Below are positions 49,361 to 58,247 of a stretch of 64,000 nt of DNA, piece by piece. Position numbers and translations under genes: made by a program. How positions within the stretch are numbered: position 1 is the first letter of the stretch; every line of letters begins with the position of its first letter. The stretch comes from Paenibacillaceae bacterium (GTDB taxonomy: Bacteria; Bacillota; Bacilli; Paenibacillales; Paenibacillaceae): the NCBI GenBank assembly GCA_004134985.1, contig REGQ01000004.1:186001-250000 (forward strand). The letters are read 5' to 3'. The notes below the pieces were generated by a model, which was given only the letters and a program-made list of their open reading frames with translations, was not told the DNA's origin and did no database searches.

Positions 49361-49688
49361 TTTAATAACGAGGCTGGAAAATCACAACGAAGAAATACTG
49401 CTGAATTTAAGCGAAACCTCGTATGAAGCTTTGTCGGAATTTGTAGAAATGCGTCAGGAAATTATTGATGAAATGGCTCGGATCATTGCTGAGCATCCAT
49501 TGAGCGAAGCGCAACAAAACCGGATACATCAAATTCAGCAGAGCGAGGAAAGCATTCGTATACGGATGTTTGAGCTTAAAAACGAAGCTGCAGACTGGCT
49601 CCGTAACAGGGAGCAGGTTAAGACCCAACGCAAAGCGTACGAAAATGTTTATGCTGCGGACAGCATTCTAATGGACCGGAAAAAATAA
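49347..49688 (+). CDS. fliT: FliT-like flagellar chaperone, copy 1
   Basis: A 113-residue, all-helical, acidic protein in the fliT position after fliS. Sequence landmarks are LSEFVEMRQEIIDEMARIIA, NRIHQIQQSEESIRIRMFEL and the end KAYENVYAADSILMDRKK. FliT chaperones FliD in well-studied systems; sequence conservation is low, so the call leans on gene order. ATG 49347 has AGGAAAG 5 bases upstream. A second gene with a similar helical pattern and a similar C-terminus lies about 10 kb downstream at 60036. Confidence 0.75.
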   Translation: MCMDDLITRLENHNEEILLNLSETSYEALSEFVEMRQEIIDEMARIIAEHPLSEAQQNRIHQIQQSEESIRIRMFELKNEAADWLRNREQVKTQRKAYENVYAADSILMDRKK

Positions 49689-49789
49689 AAACAAAAGCGA
49701 CATCATCTGATAGAGTGCTTAGCGGCACTCTTTTCCCTATTGGATTTAAGCACGCCAGCGCAATAGAGGGATTTCACTGGAAAGATAGT

Positions 49790-50335
49790 GTCGATCGTGC
49801 TCCAAAACACATTCAAATATATATGGACTCATCATAGCCAAACAGAGACAACAGTCGCCGCTGCTCTGGCCGCTCGATTCTACCACAACCAGCCGCAGGG
49901 CATGGCCCTCATAATCGGCTGCAAATTCCTGCAGACGGTACGAGGCACTGGCTTTGGAAGAAGCGAATACCTGAGGGCTTGACCAGCGGCCTTCCTACTA
50001 ATCGGCTTGCTTCAGGGATTGCTTCACGATCTTCAAGTGGTTTCCGCCGCGGGTAATCAGGTAGGTCTTGGCCCGCCTGGATTGTTCCTGCTTTTCAAGC
50101 GTCATCGCGGCCGAATCGGCTACATAAATAAACCCTTGCAGATTGATCTTCTGCAGTTCGGTATCCAACGGCTTTAATACCTCAAATTCCAGCTTTTATC
50201 GCTTTGGTTTCCATCGTGAACATCCCCATAGACCGGGCGCCCTTATCCGTCTAAGATCAGGCCATACTGGAACTGCTTGTCCCCTTGGCGATCACGGTTA
50301 TAGCCTTCCGCATCGTTCGACTAATGAGATTCAGA
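49790..50335 (-). pseudogene. Decayed IS1634-like transposase fragment
   Basis: Reading the minus strand from 50335, segments GDKQFQYGLILDG, GRPVYGDVHDGNQSDKSWNL, then GFIYVADSAAMTLEKQEQ, RRAKTYLITRGGNHLKIVKQ and finally LQEFAADYEGHALRLVVVES line up with the catalytic part of IS1634-type transposases. In-frame stops (for example after LILDG, after WNLRY and after SLKQAD) and frame shifts break it. Neither gene end nor inverted repeats are visible. It occupies the left edge of the segment that separates the two fliT-like genes. Confidence 0.65.
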
Positions 50336-50540
50336 TAGCCTGTTCACCCGCTCCCATCTTACCGCTAGGTGGGGGCTATTTGACTCCCACCTATATGCAG
50401 CTTATCATCTTCCATATTTCCTCACATTCCGCATTTGCGTTTTTTTTAGTTCTGCCATTCAGGAGCTCCCTTTTCAGACGATTCTTTCGCACTACTGCAT
50501 GCTATAATAGGCTGGGCGGGGGAATCTTAATAACAACTAT

Positions 50541-50557
50541 ATGTAAAATAATGTAAA
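50541..50557. repeat. 17-base direct repeat, left copy
   Basis: ATGTAAAATAATGTAAA occurs here and again, same orientation, at 59936-59952. The two lie near the outer edges of the region inserted in the flagellar locus. The sequence is AT-rich and internally repetitive, so coincidence is possible. Confidence 0.4.
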
Positions 50558-50594
50558 TTAACTTATGTATTTACCCTAAAATTAATTAGGTTCT

Positions 50595-50806
50595 ACCTAA
50601 AAATCAGTGCTTGCCACCTGCGAGAAAGGCAGCGAAGGGTTGCAGGGAGGTTGGAAAAACGGAGTGGTCGCTTTTTAAAGCCGTATTTCAACCTTTGAAA
50701 AATAGGATAAGAAATCCGGCTTTGAATGGCGATTGGAAACACCCTGCGAACCCGAAGCAGCACATCCGAGCCTCGTCGAGATCTGATTTTGGTTTTGAGC
50801 CCCAAA
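50595..50806 (+). repeat. Dispersed intergenic repeat, copy B (full length)
   Basis: About 210 bases from CTAAAAATCAGTGCTTGCC to TTTTGGTTTTGAGCCCC. It is roughly 90% identical to copy C in inverted orientation 7 kb away, and ends 17 bases before the sensor kinase ATG, so it forms that gene's immediate upstream region, including part of the leader. The complementary strand carries an open frame (MGLKTKIRSRRGSDVLLRVR...) conserved with copy C, but this is probably a by-product of the repeat. Confidence 0.85.
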
Positions 50807-50822
50807 TTAAAGGAGGAACCAC

Positions 50823-52658
50823 ATGCCCCAAACCATACTACATAAGCTATCCAAGTTCATCCGCTGGCCGAGTCAAATGTATCGCGAGAAAATTCAGACC
50901 CGCCTGACGCTCTACTTCTTGCTCATACTGCTTCCGCTTGTGGTGCTGAGTCTGTTCGTTAATGTTCGCTCTCAGACCATTCTGCTTGACCGGACAGTCG
51001 AACGTACGGAGGCTGCACTGATGTCATCCATGGACTACATCGAGCTGACTTTGCAAAATGTCGAGGGGCTCTCGACGCTTACGACGACCGATAATAATTT
51101 GCTCCGCAAGGTGAATCAGTTGGGAGCTACCCTCGACGCCAAAGGGTACATTCTGCTGTCTGAAATTATGAAGGAATTAACCAACCTGACTTCGATTAAT
51201 CATATGGTTTCTCAGGTTGCGTTCTTTCACAACAAGTCGCAAATGTTGATGTTAACGAATTATGGAGGGAAGCGTGTTGTGGATGCCGGACATTTGCAGA
51301 AGCTGCGCGAGCTTGCTGTAAGCAATGGCACGAATATCATGTATGTCATGCCTGACTATCCGTTGTCGGACAAGGAGACATTTGGTTCCCTGATGAAGAC
51401 GGACAGTATTTCGCTGATTCGCGTTATGGATTTGAACAACCCGGACCGTGAGCCGAATCTGCTCATCATGACCTTGAATAAAGGCAAGCTGCTCGATCTG
51501 ATCAATTCCTTGCTCCCCTCGCCTAATGCCCAAATCTATTTATATACGAACAAGCATGAGCTGGTGACAGGCAATGGTGATCGAGGCGAGCAGGTGATTG
51601 CACAAGATTCCCTGCCTGGCGAATTTGCCGTTAATGTCGACTCTCGCTTTTATAAGTGGTCGCTGCTGCTCCTGCAGCCAGAGAATGAAGTATTTAAGGA
51701 GATTAATTTAACGCGCCGGTTTACGTATATCATTATCGGGGTCAGTGTCTTCTTAGCCTTGCTGATTTCATGGGCGGTCTACTCGGGCATTGCTTCTCCT
51801 GTCCAACGGCTGTTGAAGGGGATGAACGCAGTCGGCAGCGGTAACTTGAACACAAGGCTGGTGAATAATCGGCGGGACGAGTTCGGCTATTTGACAAGGG
51901 CGTTTAACAACATGGTTGAGGAGCAGAAATCGCTCATCGAAAATCATTATGAACAGCAGCTTCGCTTGAGCAATGCGGAGCTGAGATTTCTGCAATCGCA
52001 GATAAATCCGCACTTCTTGTATAACACATTAGATTCGATATATTGGACAGCTAAAAATTATGACGCAGAGGAAATCAGTGAGATGGTGCTTCATCTGTCG
52101 CGCTTCTTCCGGCTCAGTCTGAGCAAGGGACAGGAGACATTTACGGTTGAGGAGACGGTCACCCATCTGCACTATTATATTCGTGTGCAGCAGCTGCGAT
52201 TTCTCGATTCATTCACGGTGGAATATGATTTGCAGGAGGAGAGCAAGCAGATCCATCTGCTCAAGCTGCTGCTGCAACCGTTGGTGGAAAATGCGCTTCT
52301 TCATGGGTTGGAGAGCAAGTCAGATGGTCACTTGCTTATTTCTACACGTATTGAATCGGAATACCTTGTCGTCGCTGTGCAGGACAATGGGGTGGGGATG
52401 AGCGCAGAACGGATTGACTACATTCATGAGCAATTAAGTCATATCGCTGTGCTTAAGTCAGGGCCTTTGTCTTATATGCCGAGCAATGCCGAGGATATGT
52501 TCGGACTGCGCAATGTGTTTTCACGGATCAAAATATATTATGGTGAAATGGCCGATCTACAAATTCAGAGTGAGCCTGGAACCGGCACAACGGTCACAAT
52601 GCTGCTGCCCCTTGCGCGCTGCCAGCCGTCCTTCGATTCAAAAGCATTGTCATTATAA
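50823..52658 (+). CDS. YesM-type sensor histidine kinase
   Basis: A membrane sensor with two transmembrane helices (YFLLILLPLVVLSLFVNV at about 31-48; YIIIGVSVFLALLISWAVYS at about 302-321) bracketing an extracellular sensing domain of about 250 residues. A HAMP segment (SPVQRLLKGMNAVGSGNLNT) leads to the His_kinase block FLQSQINPHFLYNTLDSIYW with His397, then LLLQPLVENALLHGLESKSD and ATP-binding DNGVGMSAERI. AAAGGAGGAA precedes ATG 50823. Paired with the AraC-type regulator 18 bases downstream, it probably senses a sugar imported by the adjacent ABC system. Confidence 0.95.
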   Translation: MPQTILHKLSKFIRWPSQMYREKIQTRLTLYFLLILLPLVVLSLFVNVRSQTILLDRTVERTEAALMSSMDYIELTLQNVEGLSTLTTTDNNLLRKVNQLGATLDAKGYILLSEIMKELTNLTSINHMVSQVAFFHNKSQMLMLTNYGGKRVVDAGHLQKLRELAVSNGTNIMYVMPDYPLSDKETFGSLMKTDSISLIRVMDLNNPDREPNLLIMTLNKGKLLDLINSLLPSPNAQIYLYTNKHELVTGNGDRGEQVIAQDSLPGEFAVNVDSRFYKWSLLLLQPENEVFKEINLTRRFTYIIIGVSVFLALLISWAVYSGIASPVQRLLKGMNAVGSGNLNTRLVNNRRDEFGYLTRAFNNMVEEQKSLIENHYEQQLRLSNAELRFLQSQINPHFLYNTLDSIYWTAKNYDAEEISEMVLHLSRFFRLSLSKGQETFTVEETVTHLHYYIRVQQLRFLDSFTVEYDLQEESKQIHLLKLLLQPLVENALLHGLESKSDGHLLISTRIESEYLVVAVQDNGVGMSAERIDYIHEQLSHIAVLKSGPLSYMPSNAEDMFGLRNVFSRIKIYYGEMADLQIQSEPGTGTTVTMLLPLARCQPSFDSKALSL

Positions 52659-52676
52659 TAGAGGGTAGGGATTTCG

Positions 52677-54275
52677 ATGAATTTGCTTATTGTGGAAGAT
52701 GAACTCCGGTTAAGAACGAGCTTGGCGAATAACATCAGTTGGGAAGAGCACGGTGTTGAGGTTATCGCTCTTGCTGGCACAGGCAGCGAGGCGCTGATGC
52801 TCTTCAAACGGAAGAAGCCGGATATTGTGCTGCTTGATATTCAGATTCCCGAGATGGATGGGATTACGCTTGCCAGGGAGTTTATGAAACTGAATTCGCT
52901 AGTCAAGATTGTTATTTTGAGCGGGCATGATAATTTTGCTTTTGCCCAATCGGCACTTGAAATCGGGGTGATGAAATATTTGCTGAAGCCGGCAGGCGAT
53001 CAGGAGATTTTGCAGGCGGTATTGGAGGCAGCCACGCAGCTCAGAGGAGAAATGGATCAGCTTAACAATCAGGTGGCATTGCAGCAGAAATGGCATCAGC
53101 ATCTGCCGCATTTGCAAAATAGTTTTTTCCAACACTGGGCTACGGGAAAATATGACCTATGGGAGATTAATAAGCATAGCAAGGAGATGCAAATCGATTT
53201 ATCGTCTGAACAGCAGTATGCTGTTGCGGTGCTTGATATGGACCCGCTGCCGGAAGGGGAAACGCGCTTCGGGGATGGGGATGGCGCGCTGCTGCAATTT
53301 TCGCTGCATAGCATTGTGAAAGAACTGAAGCATGCGGAATCCTTCTGGATTTTTACGACGCCTGAAGGCGGCACAGCGCTTATCTTCTACAGTTTCCCTG
53401 AAGAGGACGAGAACAGTCGGCTGCTGTACGTCAATGTCACGGTAACCAACTTGCTGTCGCGGGTGAAGGATTGTCTGAAACTTACGGCCAGCGCGGGCAT
53501 TTGCGGCGGCACAGGCAGTTGGAAAGAGCTGCATCAGTTGTACGCTCAGGCATGTCGCGCGCTTCAGGGGCGGATTGTATATGGTCATAATATTGCTATT
53601 CCGTATCAGGAGAAGCAGGGGGATTTTGCGATGGCTGCTGTGCAGCCGAACACGGAAAAAGCGCTGGAAATTGCCATTGAAACCGGCGATGGCGAGAAAG
53701 CAAGCGGACTGCTGGACACGCTGTGGGAGGAAGGGATCGGCAAGGCCGATTCCATTGATGATGTGCATGAGCATGTATTTTATTTCAGCAGTCTGTTAAT
53801 ACGAATGATTCAAAAGCAAGGCTGGCGCTTGAAAGAAGTGGTGGGCGCAGACTTTGTTTTCTTTCAGAATGCCCAGCAGTTGACGAGCAAGGAGCAAATC
53901 GCAGCATGGCTTTATCGCACAGTAAAAAGCATCACGGCCTACGTGCATAGCCAGCGTCAAGCGGTGAGCAATGAAACGGTCAAACAGATTCTGCTCAAGG
54001 TGGAGCGGGACATTGACAAGGAATTGACGCTGCATACGGTTGCGGATGAGTTGTATGTCAACTCCTCCTATTTGAGCCGGCTGTTCAAGCAGGAGACAGG
54101 ACAGACCTTCTCGGCCTACGTGCTGGAGCATAAGATGGAACGCGCCAAAAGCTTGCTGCAGCGCGGAGCAAAGGTGTATGATGCTGCGAATCAGGTCGGG
54201 TACCGGGATGTCAGTTATTTTACGAAAGTATTCCGCAAGTATTGGGGAGTCACGCCCGGGGAAGTACGGGCATAA
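52677..54275 (+). CDS. YesN-type AraC-family response regulator
   Basis: A two-component transcription factor. The N-terminal receiver domain has NLLIVEDELRLRTSLANNIS, Asp54 in IVLLDIQIPEMDG and LKPAGDQEIL. A central domain of about 270 residues has no catalytic motif. The C-terminal AraC helix-turn-helix pair reads LTLHTVADELYVNSSYLSRL and VYDAANQVGYRDVSYFTKVF, ending KYWGVTPGEVRA. It is 532 residues, normal for this type. It probably activates the permease and binding protein genes that follow 125 bases later. Confidence 0.95.
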   Translation: MNLLIVEDELRLRTSLANNISWEEHGVEVIALAGTGSEALMLFKRKKPDIVLLDIQIPEMDGITLAREFMKLNSLVKIVILSGHDNFAFAQSALEIGVMKYLLKPAGDQEILQAVLEAATQLRGEMDQLNNQVALQQKWHQHLPHLQNSFFQHWATGKYDLWEINKHSKEMQIDLSSEQQYAVAVLDMDPLPEGETRFGDGDGALLQFSLHSIVKELKHAESFWIFTTPEGGTALIFYSFPEEDENSRLLYVNVTVTNLLSRVKDCLKLTASAGICGGTGSWKELHQLYAQACRALQGRIVYGHNIAIPYQEKQGDFAMAAVQPNTEKALEIAIETGDGEKASGLLDTLWEEGIGKADSIDDVHEHVFYFSSLLIRMIQKQGWRLKEVVGADFVFFQNAQQLTSKEQIAAWLYRTVKSITAYVHSQRQAVSNETVKQILLKVERDIDKELTLHTVADELYVNSSYLSRLFKQETGQTFSAYVLEHKMERAKSLLQRGAKVYDAANQVGYRDVSYFTKVFRKYWGVTPGEVRA

Positions 54276-54399
54276 TTTTTACCCGTTAGCTATCAAAGTA
54301 CCACAAAAGGTAATCACATTCGCCTACTAATGAACCGGGTTCCATTTTACAATGATAACAGAGCGTTACATAAAACGATTTGTTTCGGAGGAGAATGGC

Positions 54400-55353
54400 A
54401 TGAAATCAATTCATGGAAGTCAATCCGGTACATCAGGGCATTCGTATGGCAGGCAATTATGGGTCGATATCCGGAAAGACTGGGATCTCTATCTCGCGCT
54501 AATTCCGGGAATTGCGTTCTTGCTACTCTTTAAATATACGCCGATGTACGGAATAGTTATTGCATTTAAGGATTTCAATATTTACGAGGGTATTTCAGCA
54601 AGTGCCTGGGTAGGACTGGAGCATTTTGAACGGCTGATTTCCTCGCGTGGCTTTATGCAGGTGTTTCGCAATACACTCATTATCTCCTTGTACAAAATTT
54701 TGTTTTTATTCCCGTTGCCCATTATTGTTGCGATCCTAATGAACGAGCTTAAAAACATGATTTTCAAACGGACCGTGCAAACGATTGTCTACTTGCCTCA
54801 CTTCTTGTCCTGGGTTATTGTCAGCGGATTGTTTATTGATTTGCTATCAGTCAACGGGGGATTGGTCAACAAGCTGATTGTTGGGCTTGGCGGCGAGCCG
54901 ATTCGATTCTTCCTCGATAGTGATATTTTTCGTACCGTTCTCATTACATCTGCAGGCTGGAAAGAGATAGGCTGGAGCACGATTATTTATTTGGCGGCGA
55001 TGACGGGAATTGATCCCCAGCTGTATGAAGCGGCCAAGATGGATGGCGCGAACAAATGGAAGCAGACGATTCATATTACCCTTCCGGGTCTGATTCCGAT
55101 TATTACGCTGATGTTCATTTTGCGGCTTGGTTCCTTGCTGGAGGCGGGTCTGGAGCAAATTCTGGTCATGTACAATCCGAGTGTCTACAATGTTGCCGAT
55201 ATTATCGGGACCTATGTATACCGGGTAGGGCTTGGGGAGCAAAACTACAGCTTTTCGACGGCTGTCGGCTTGTTCGAATCGATTATCGCCTTTGTGCTGA
55301 TCATTACAGGGAACTTCCTTAGCAAAAAATATCTCCAACGCAGCATATGGTGA
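54400..55353 (+). CDS. ABC carbohydrate permease, LplB type
   Basis: One of two inner-membrane subunits of a carbohydrate importer. It has the opening IRKDWDLYLALIPGIAFLLL and FKYTPMYGIVIAFKDFNIYE. Six hydrophobic segments and the EAA loop AAKMDGANKWKQTIHITLPG, which contacts the ATPase, follow. ATG 54400 has GGAGGAGAA upstream; the longer frame from 54352 has no site. The 317-residue length is standard. No ATP-binding subunit is encoded nearby, so a shared MsmK-like ATPase elsewhere is expected. Confidence 0.94.
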   Translation: MKSIHGSQSGTSGHSYGRQLWVDIRKDWDLYLALIPGIAFLLLFKYTPMYGIVIAFKDFNIYEGISASAWVGLEHFERLISSRGFMQVFRNTLIISLYKILFLFPLPIIVAILMNELKNMIFKRTVQTIVYLPHFLSWVIVSGLFIDLLSVNGGLVNKLIVGLGGEPIRFFLDSDIFRTVLITSAGWKEIGWSTIIYLAAMTGIDPQLYEAAKMDGANKWKQTIHITLPGLIPIITLMFILRLGSLLEAGLEQILVMYNPSVYNVADIIGTYVYRVGLGEQNYSFSTAVGLFESIIAFVLIITGNFLSKKYLQRSIW

Positions 55354-55375
55354 GTAATCACAAGGAGGATGGGTT

Positions 55376-56269
55376 ATGAAAACCAGCATACAAACTTCGC
55401 TAGGCGAAAAAATATTTACGGTGTTTAACTATACCTTGTTTATCTTGTTCAGTATTACAACGCTTTTTCCCTTTCTCAACTTGATTGCAAAATCATTGAG
55501 CAGTGAGACGGCTGTCTTGTCCGGCCAGGTCAATCTGCTTCCCGTGGATTTGCAGTTCGGCACCTATAAATTTGTAGCCAGCAGCTCCATGTTTCTAAAT
55601 GCGTTTCAGGTATCGATTTTTATTACGGTATGCGGCACATTATGTGCGCTGTTGATGACGACGCTGGCAGCTTACCCATTGTCAAAGACGAGGCTGCGCG
55701 GACGTAAGTTTTTTATTCTGATGTATATTTTCACGATGCTGTTCAGCGGTGGCCTGATTCCAACTTATTTGCTCATGCGTGGGCTGGGGCTAATTGATCA
55801 GCTTCCTGTACTGTTTCTGCCGGCGATGATCAGTGTATACAACATGCTGATTATTAAAAGCTACTTTGAAAATTTGCCTGACGGACTGGAAGAATCCGCA
55901 AAGCTGGACGGCGCATCGAACTTGACGATTTTATGGCGCATTACGCTGCCGTTATCAATGCCTGTTCTGGCAACGATCGGTCTGTTCTATGCGGTGCAGT
56001 TCTGGAACGATTATTTTGCCTCTTTGATTTACATGAACACACCGGAGAAAAAACCGCTGCAGTTGTACTTGAAAGAGTTGTTCGTTACATCCAGCGATGC
56101 GTTTCTGCGCTCCGGCAGTCATATCAATATCGATGCAGCGATGAATGCCTCGCCACAATCTATCCAAGCAGCCTCTATTATTTTGGCGACCCTGCCGATC
56201 CTGCTTGTGTATCCGTTCCTGCAAAAATATTTTGTCAAAGGTGTGCTGATTGGTTCGGTAAAAGGCTAG
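55376..56269 (+). CDS. ABC carbohydrate permease, YtcP/LplC type
   Basis: The second permease subunit, 297 residues. Six membrane segments are visible, starting VFNYTLFILFSITTLFPFLN. MYIFTMLFSGGLIPTYLLMR is typical of this subfamily. The EAA loop is ESAKLDGASNLTILWRITLP. The terminal FLQKYFVKGVLIGSVKG is the hallmark C-terminus. AAGGAGG lies 7 bases before ATG 55376; the gap to the upstream permease is 22 bases. Confidence 0.95.
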   Translation: MKTSIQTSLGEKIFTVFNYTLFILFSITTLFPFLNLIAKSLSSETAVLSGQVNLLPVDLQFGTYKFVASSSMFLNAFQVSIFITVCGTLCALLMTTLAAYPLSKTRLRGRKFFILMYIFTMLFSGGLIPTYLLMRGLGLIDQLPVLFLPAMISVYNMLIIKSYFENLPDGLEESAKLDGASNLTILWRITLPLSMPVLATIGLFYAVQFWNDYFASLIYMNTPEKKPLQLYLKELFVTSSDAFLRSGSHINIDAAMNASPQSIQAASIILATLPILLVYPFLQKYFVKGVLIGSVKG

Positions 56270-56383
56270 TACATTACGATCAGGAGGTGAAAAGCCAACT
56301 GTAGAGCGTGAGTGGTCCTTAAGGGATAAGCTGTTGGTAATAGCAAAATGGTGAGATTTGAGAACAGGGAGGCTGACAGAGAG

Positions 56384-57883
56384 ATGAAAAAGACTGTGTT
56401 AATGTTGTTAACGTTTGTGCTCATGGCATCGCTTGCTGCGGGTTGCGCAGGGGGCGGCAATAAGGAGAAGGTCAACAATGGTTCCAAAGAAAGTGAATCG
56501 AATACAGGAGGAAAGCCTGTACTGCGTGAGCTTGTTCAATACAGCCGGTTTGATCCGAATAATGATGTTGTTGCTGACTTTTTGGAGGAAGCAACGGGCT
56601 ATGAAGTAAAATATGATATGCTTCCGGTAGAAAATGAGAATGAGAAGCTTAATCTGCTGATGGCAAACCAGGAACCCTATGACTTCATGAAGATCAATCA
56701 GGTCCAATTTGAGCAGCTTGCCGCTTCCGGTGCGTTAGAGCCTTTGGACGATTTGCTGGCGCAGTATGCGCCAAATATGACGAAGAAGATCAGCGAGGCC
56801 AGTTGGAACGGCGTGAAATTAGACGGGAAAATTCTCGCGATTCCTGAATCAGGCGGTATTGGCGTTGGTCAAGCCTTGGTGTACAGACAGGACTGGCTGG
56901 AGGAGTTAAACCTTCAGGAACCAACAACGATTGAAGAGCTGATCCATGTATTGCGTGAAGTGAAAGACAAGAAGAAAGTGATCCCACTCTCGGGAGGCAA
57001 GGATCCGTTCCAGGGGGAAATCGGATCAGCAATGGGCTGGCAATATGGACTGGCGAACCAGTGGAAGGTAGAAGGCGATAAAGTTATTCACATGGTGGAA
57101 GATCCTGCGACAGTAAAGTACTTAACAGTGATGAATGAATTGTATAATGAAGGATTGCTTGATCCAGAATGGGCGATTAATCAATCGAATATTCTGATCG
57201 AACGGTTCTCAAGCGGTCAGTCGTTTATGTATCGCGAAGGATGGTGGAATGCGGCTAATATTAATAATGCGCTCGAAGCCAATTTCCCTGATGCCAAGAT
57301 CGGAATTTTGCCTCCGATGAAAGATGAGCAGGGTCAAGCACATGGAAGCGCGTCCGGCGGCATCACCAGCTTCACGGTCATTCCGAAATGGGCGAAAAAT
57401 AAAGAAGATGCCATTAAATATTTGGATCTGAAGCTGCAGGATGATATTTTCATCGAGCTTGCGATTGGTAAGGAAGGCGTACATCACAAGGTTGAGGATG
57501 GCAAGTATTTCCCAATCCTTCCGATTTTCGATGAGCAATATGGCAATGCCAGCGCGATGCTGAACGGGGTGGACGAAGAGATTTACCCAACCTACTGGCA
57601 GGCGCGTGTTCGCAAAAATCCATTTGTCCAGAACTACTATGAAACCTATCAGAACAATGCCGAAGGCATTACTTATTACGATGCATTGACCTTTGCACCG
57701 CCAATTGTTGAAATTTCCAAGCACAAGCAGAAGCTCATGAAGCTGGCTGAAGACGAATTTATCAAGTTTATTACCGGCTCTGAGCCGCTTAGCAACTATG
57801 ATCAATTCCTGGCACAATGGAAAGCTGATGGCGGGGATGCGATGGTGAAGGCTGCGAATGAATGGTTTGCAAGTGTTAATTAA
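56384..57883 (+). CDS. Extracellular solute-binding lipoprotein of the carbohydrate importer
   Basis: A type 1 binding protein of the LplA type. The lipoprotein signal MKKTVLMLLTFVLMASLAAG places the lipid cysteine at residue 21. The mature protein has QVQFEQLAASGALEPLDDLL, GKILAIPESGGIGVGQALVY and ALVYRQDWLEELNLQEPTTI. The C-terminus contains DAIKYLDLKLQDDIFIELAI. ATG 56384 has GGGAGG about 11 bases upstream; ATG 56348 is outside the lipoprotein pattern. It completes the regulator-permease-permease-binding protein set. The ligand is likely an oligosaccharide, but sequence does not say which. Confidence 0.94.
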   Translation: MKKTVLMLLTFVLMASLAAGCAGGGNKEKVNNGSKESESNTGGKPVLRELVQYSRFDPNNDVVADFLEEATGYEVKYDMLPVENENEKLNLLMANQEPYDFMKINQVQFEQLAASGALEPLDDLLAQYAPNMTKKISEASWNGVKLDGKILAIPESGGIGVGQALVYRQDWLEELNLQEPTTIEELIHVLREVKDKKKVIPLSGGKDPFQGEIGSAMGWQYGLANQWKVEGDKVIHMVEDPATVKYLTVMNELYNEGLLDPEWAINQSNILIERFSSGQSFMYREGWWNAANINNALEANFPDAKIGILPPMKDEQGQAHGSASGGITSFTVIPKWAKNKEDAIKYLDLKLQDDIFIELAIGKEGVHHKVEDGKYFPILPIFDEQYGNASAMLNGVDEEIYPTYWQARVRKNPFVQNYYETYQNNAEGITYYDALTFAPPIVEISKHKQKLMKLAEDEFIKFITGSEPLSNYDQFLAQWKADGGDAMVKAANEWFASVN

Positions 57884-57899
57884 TTTCGAGTAACGAGAG

Positions 57900-58155
57900 A
57901 AGGGCTCACAACCAGAATCAGATCTCGACGAGGCTCGGATGTGCTCTAAAGGACTAACAACCAAAATCAGATCTCCATGAGGCTCGGATGTGCTGCTGCG
58001 GGCTCGCAGGGTGTTTTCAATCGCCATTCAAAGCCGGATTTCTTATCCTATTTTCAAAAGGTTGAAATCCGGCTTTAAAAAGCGACCACTTCGTTTTTCC
58101 AACCTCCCTGCAACCCTTCGCTGCTTTTTTCGCAATAGGCAAGCACTGATTTTTA
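57900..58155 (-). repeat. Dispersed intergenic repeat, copy C (inverted, end duplicated)
   Basis: The reverse complement of copy B, with the end unit AACCAAAATCAGATCTCC... to GGATGTGCT present twice (57910 and 57960 regions), separated by CTAAAGGACTAAC. It follows the binding protein gene directly. With copy B it forms an inverted pair around the 7-kb two-component and transport locus. The minus strand of one copy equals the plus strand of the other over about 210 bases. Confidence 0.85.
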
Positions 58156-58166
58156 GTAGCACCACT

Positions 58167-58212
58167 AAAAGAACCTTCAATGCCACATTAGAGTGGGTTG
58201 AAGGTTCTTTTT
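58167..58212. terminator. Bidirectional terminator between importer and oxidoreductase genes
   Basis: AAAAGAACCTTCAA pairs with TTGAAGGTTCTTTTT across about 17 bases. A-run and T-run on the two sides allow it to work for both convergent units. Confidence 0.85.
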
Positions 58213-58247
58213 GGCTCTATTGCTGTCTGCAAGATCAACGCAAATAG

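Noticed and set aside
57990-58247. Small conserved protein encoded in repeat copies B and C
   Set aside because: The similar peptides simply reflect the DNA repeat; there is no ribosome site, the frame ends differ, and copy A cannot encode it.
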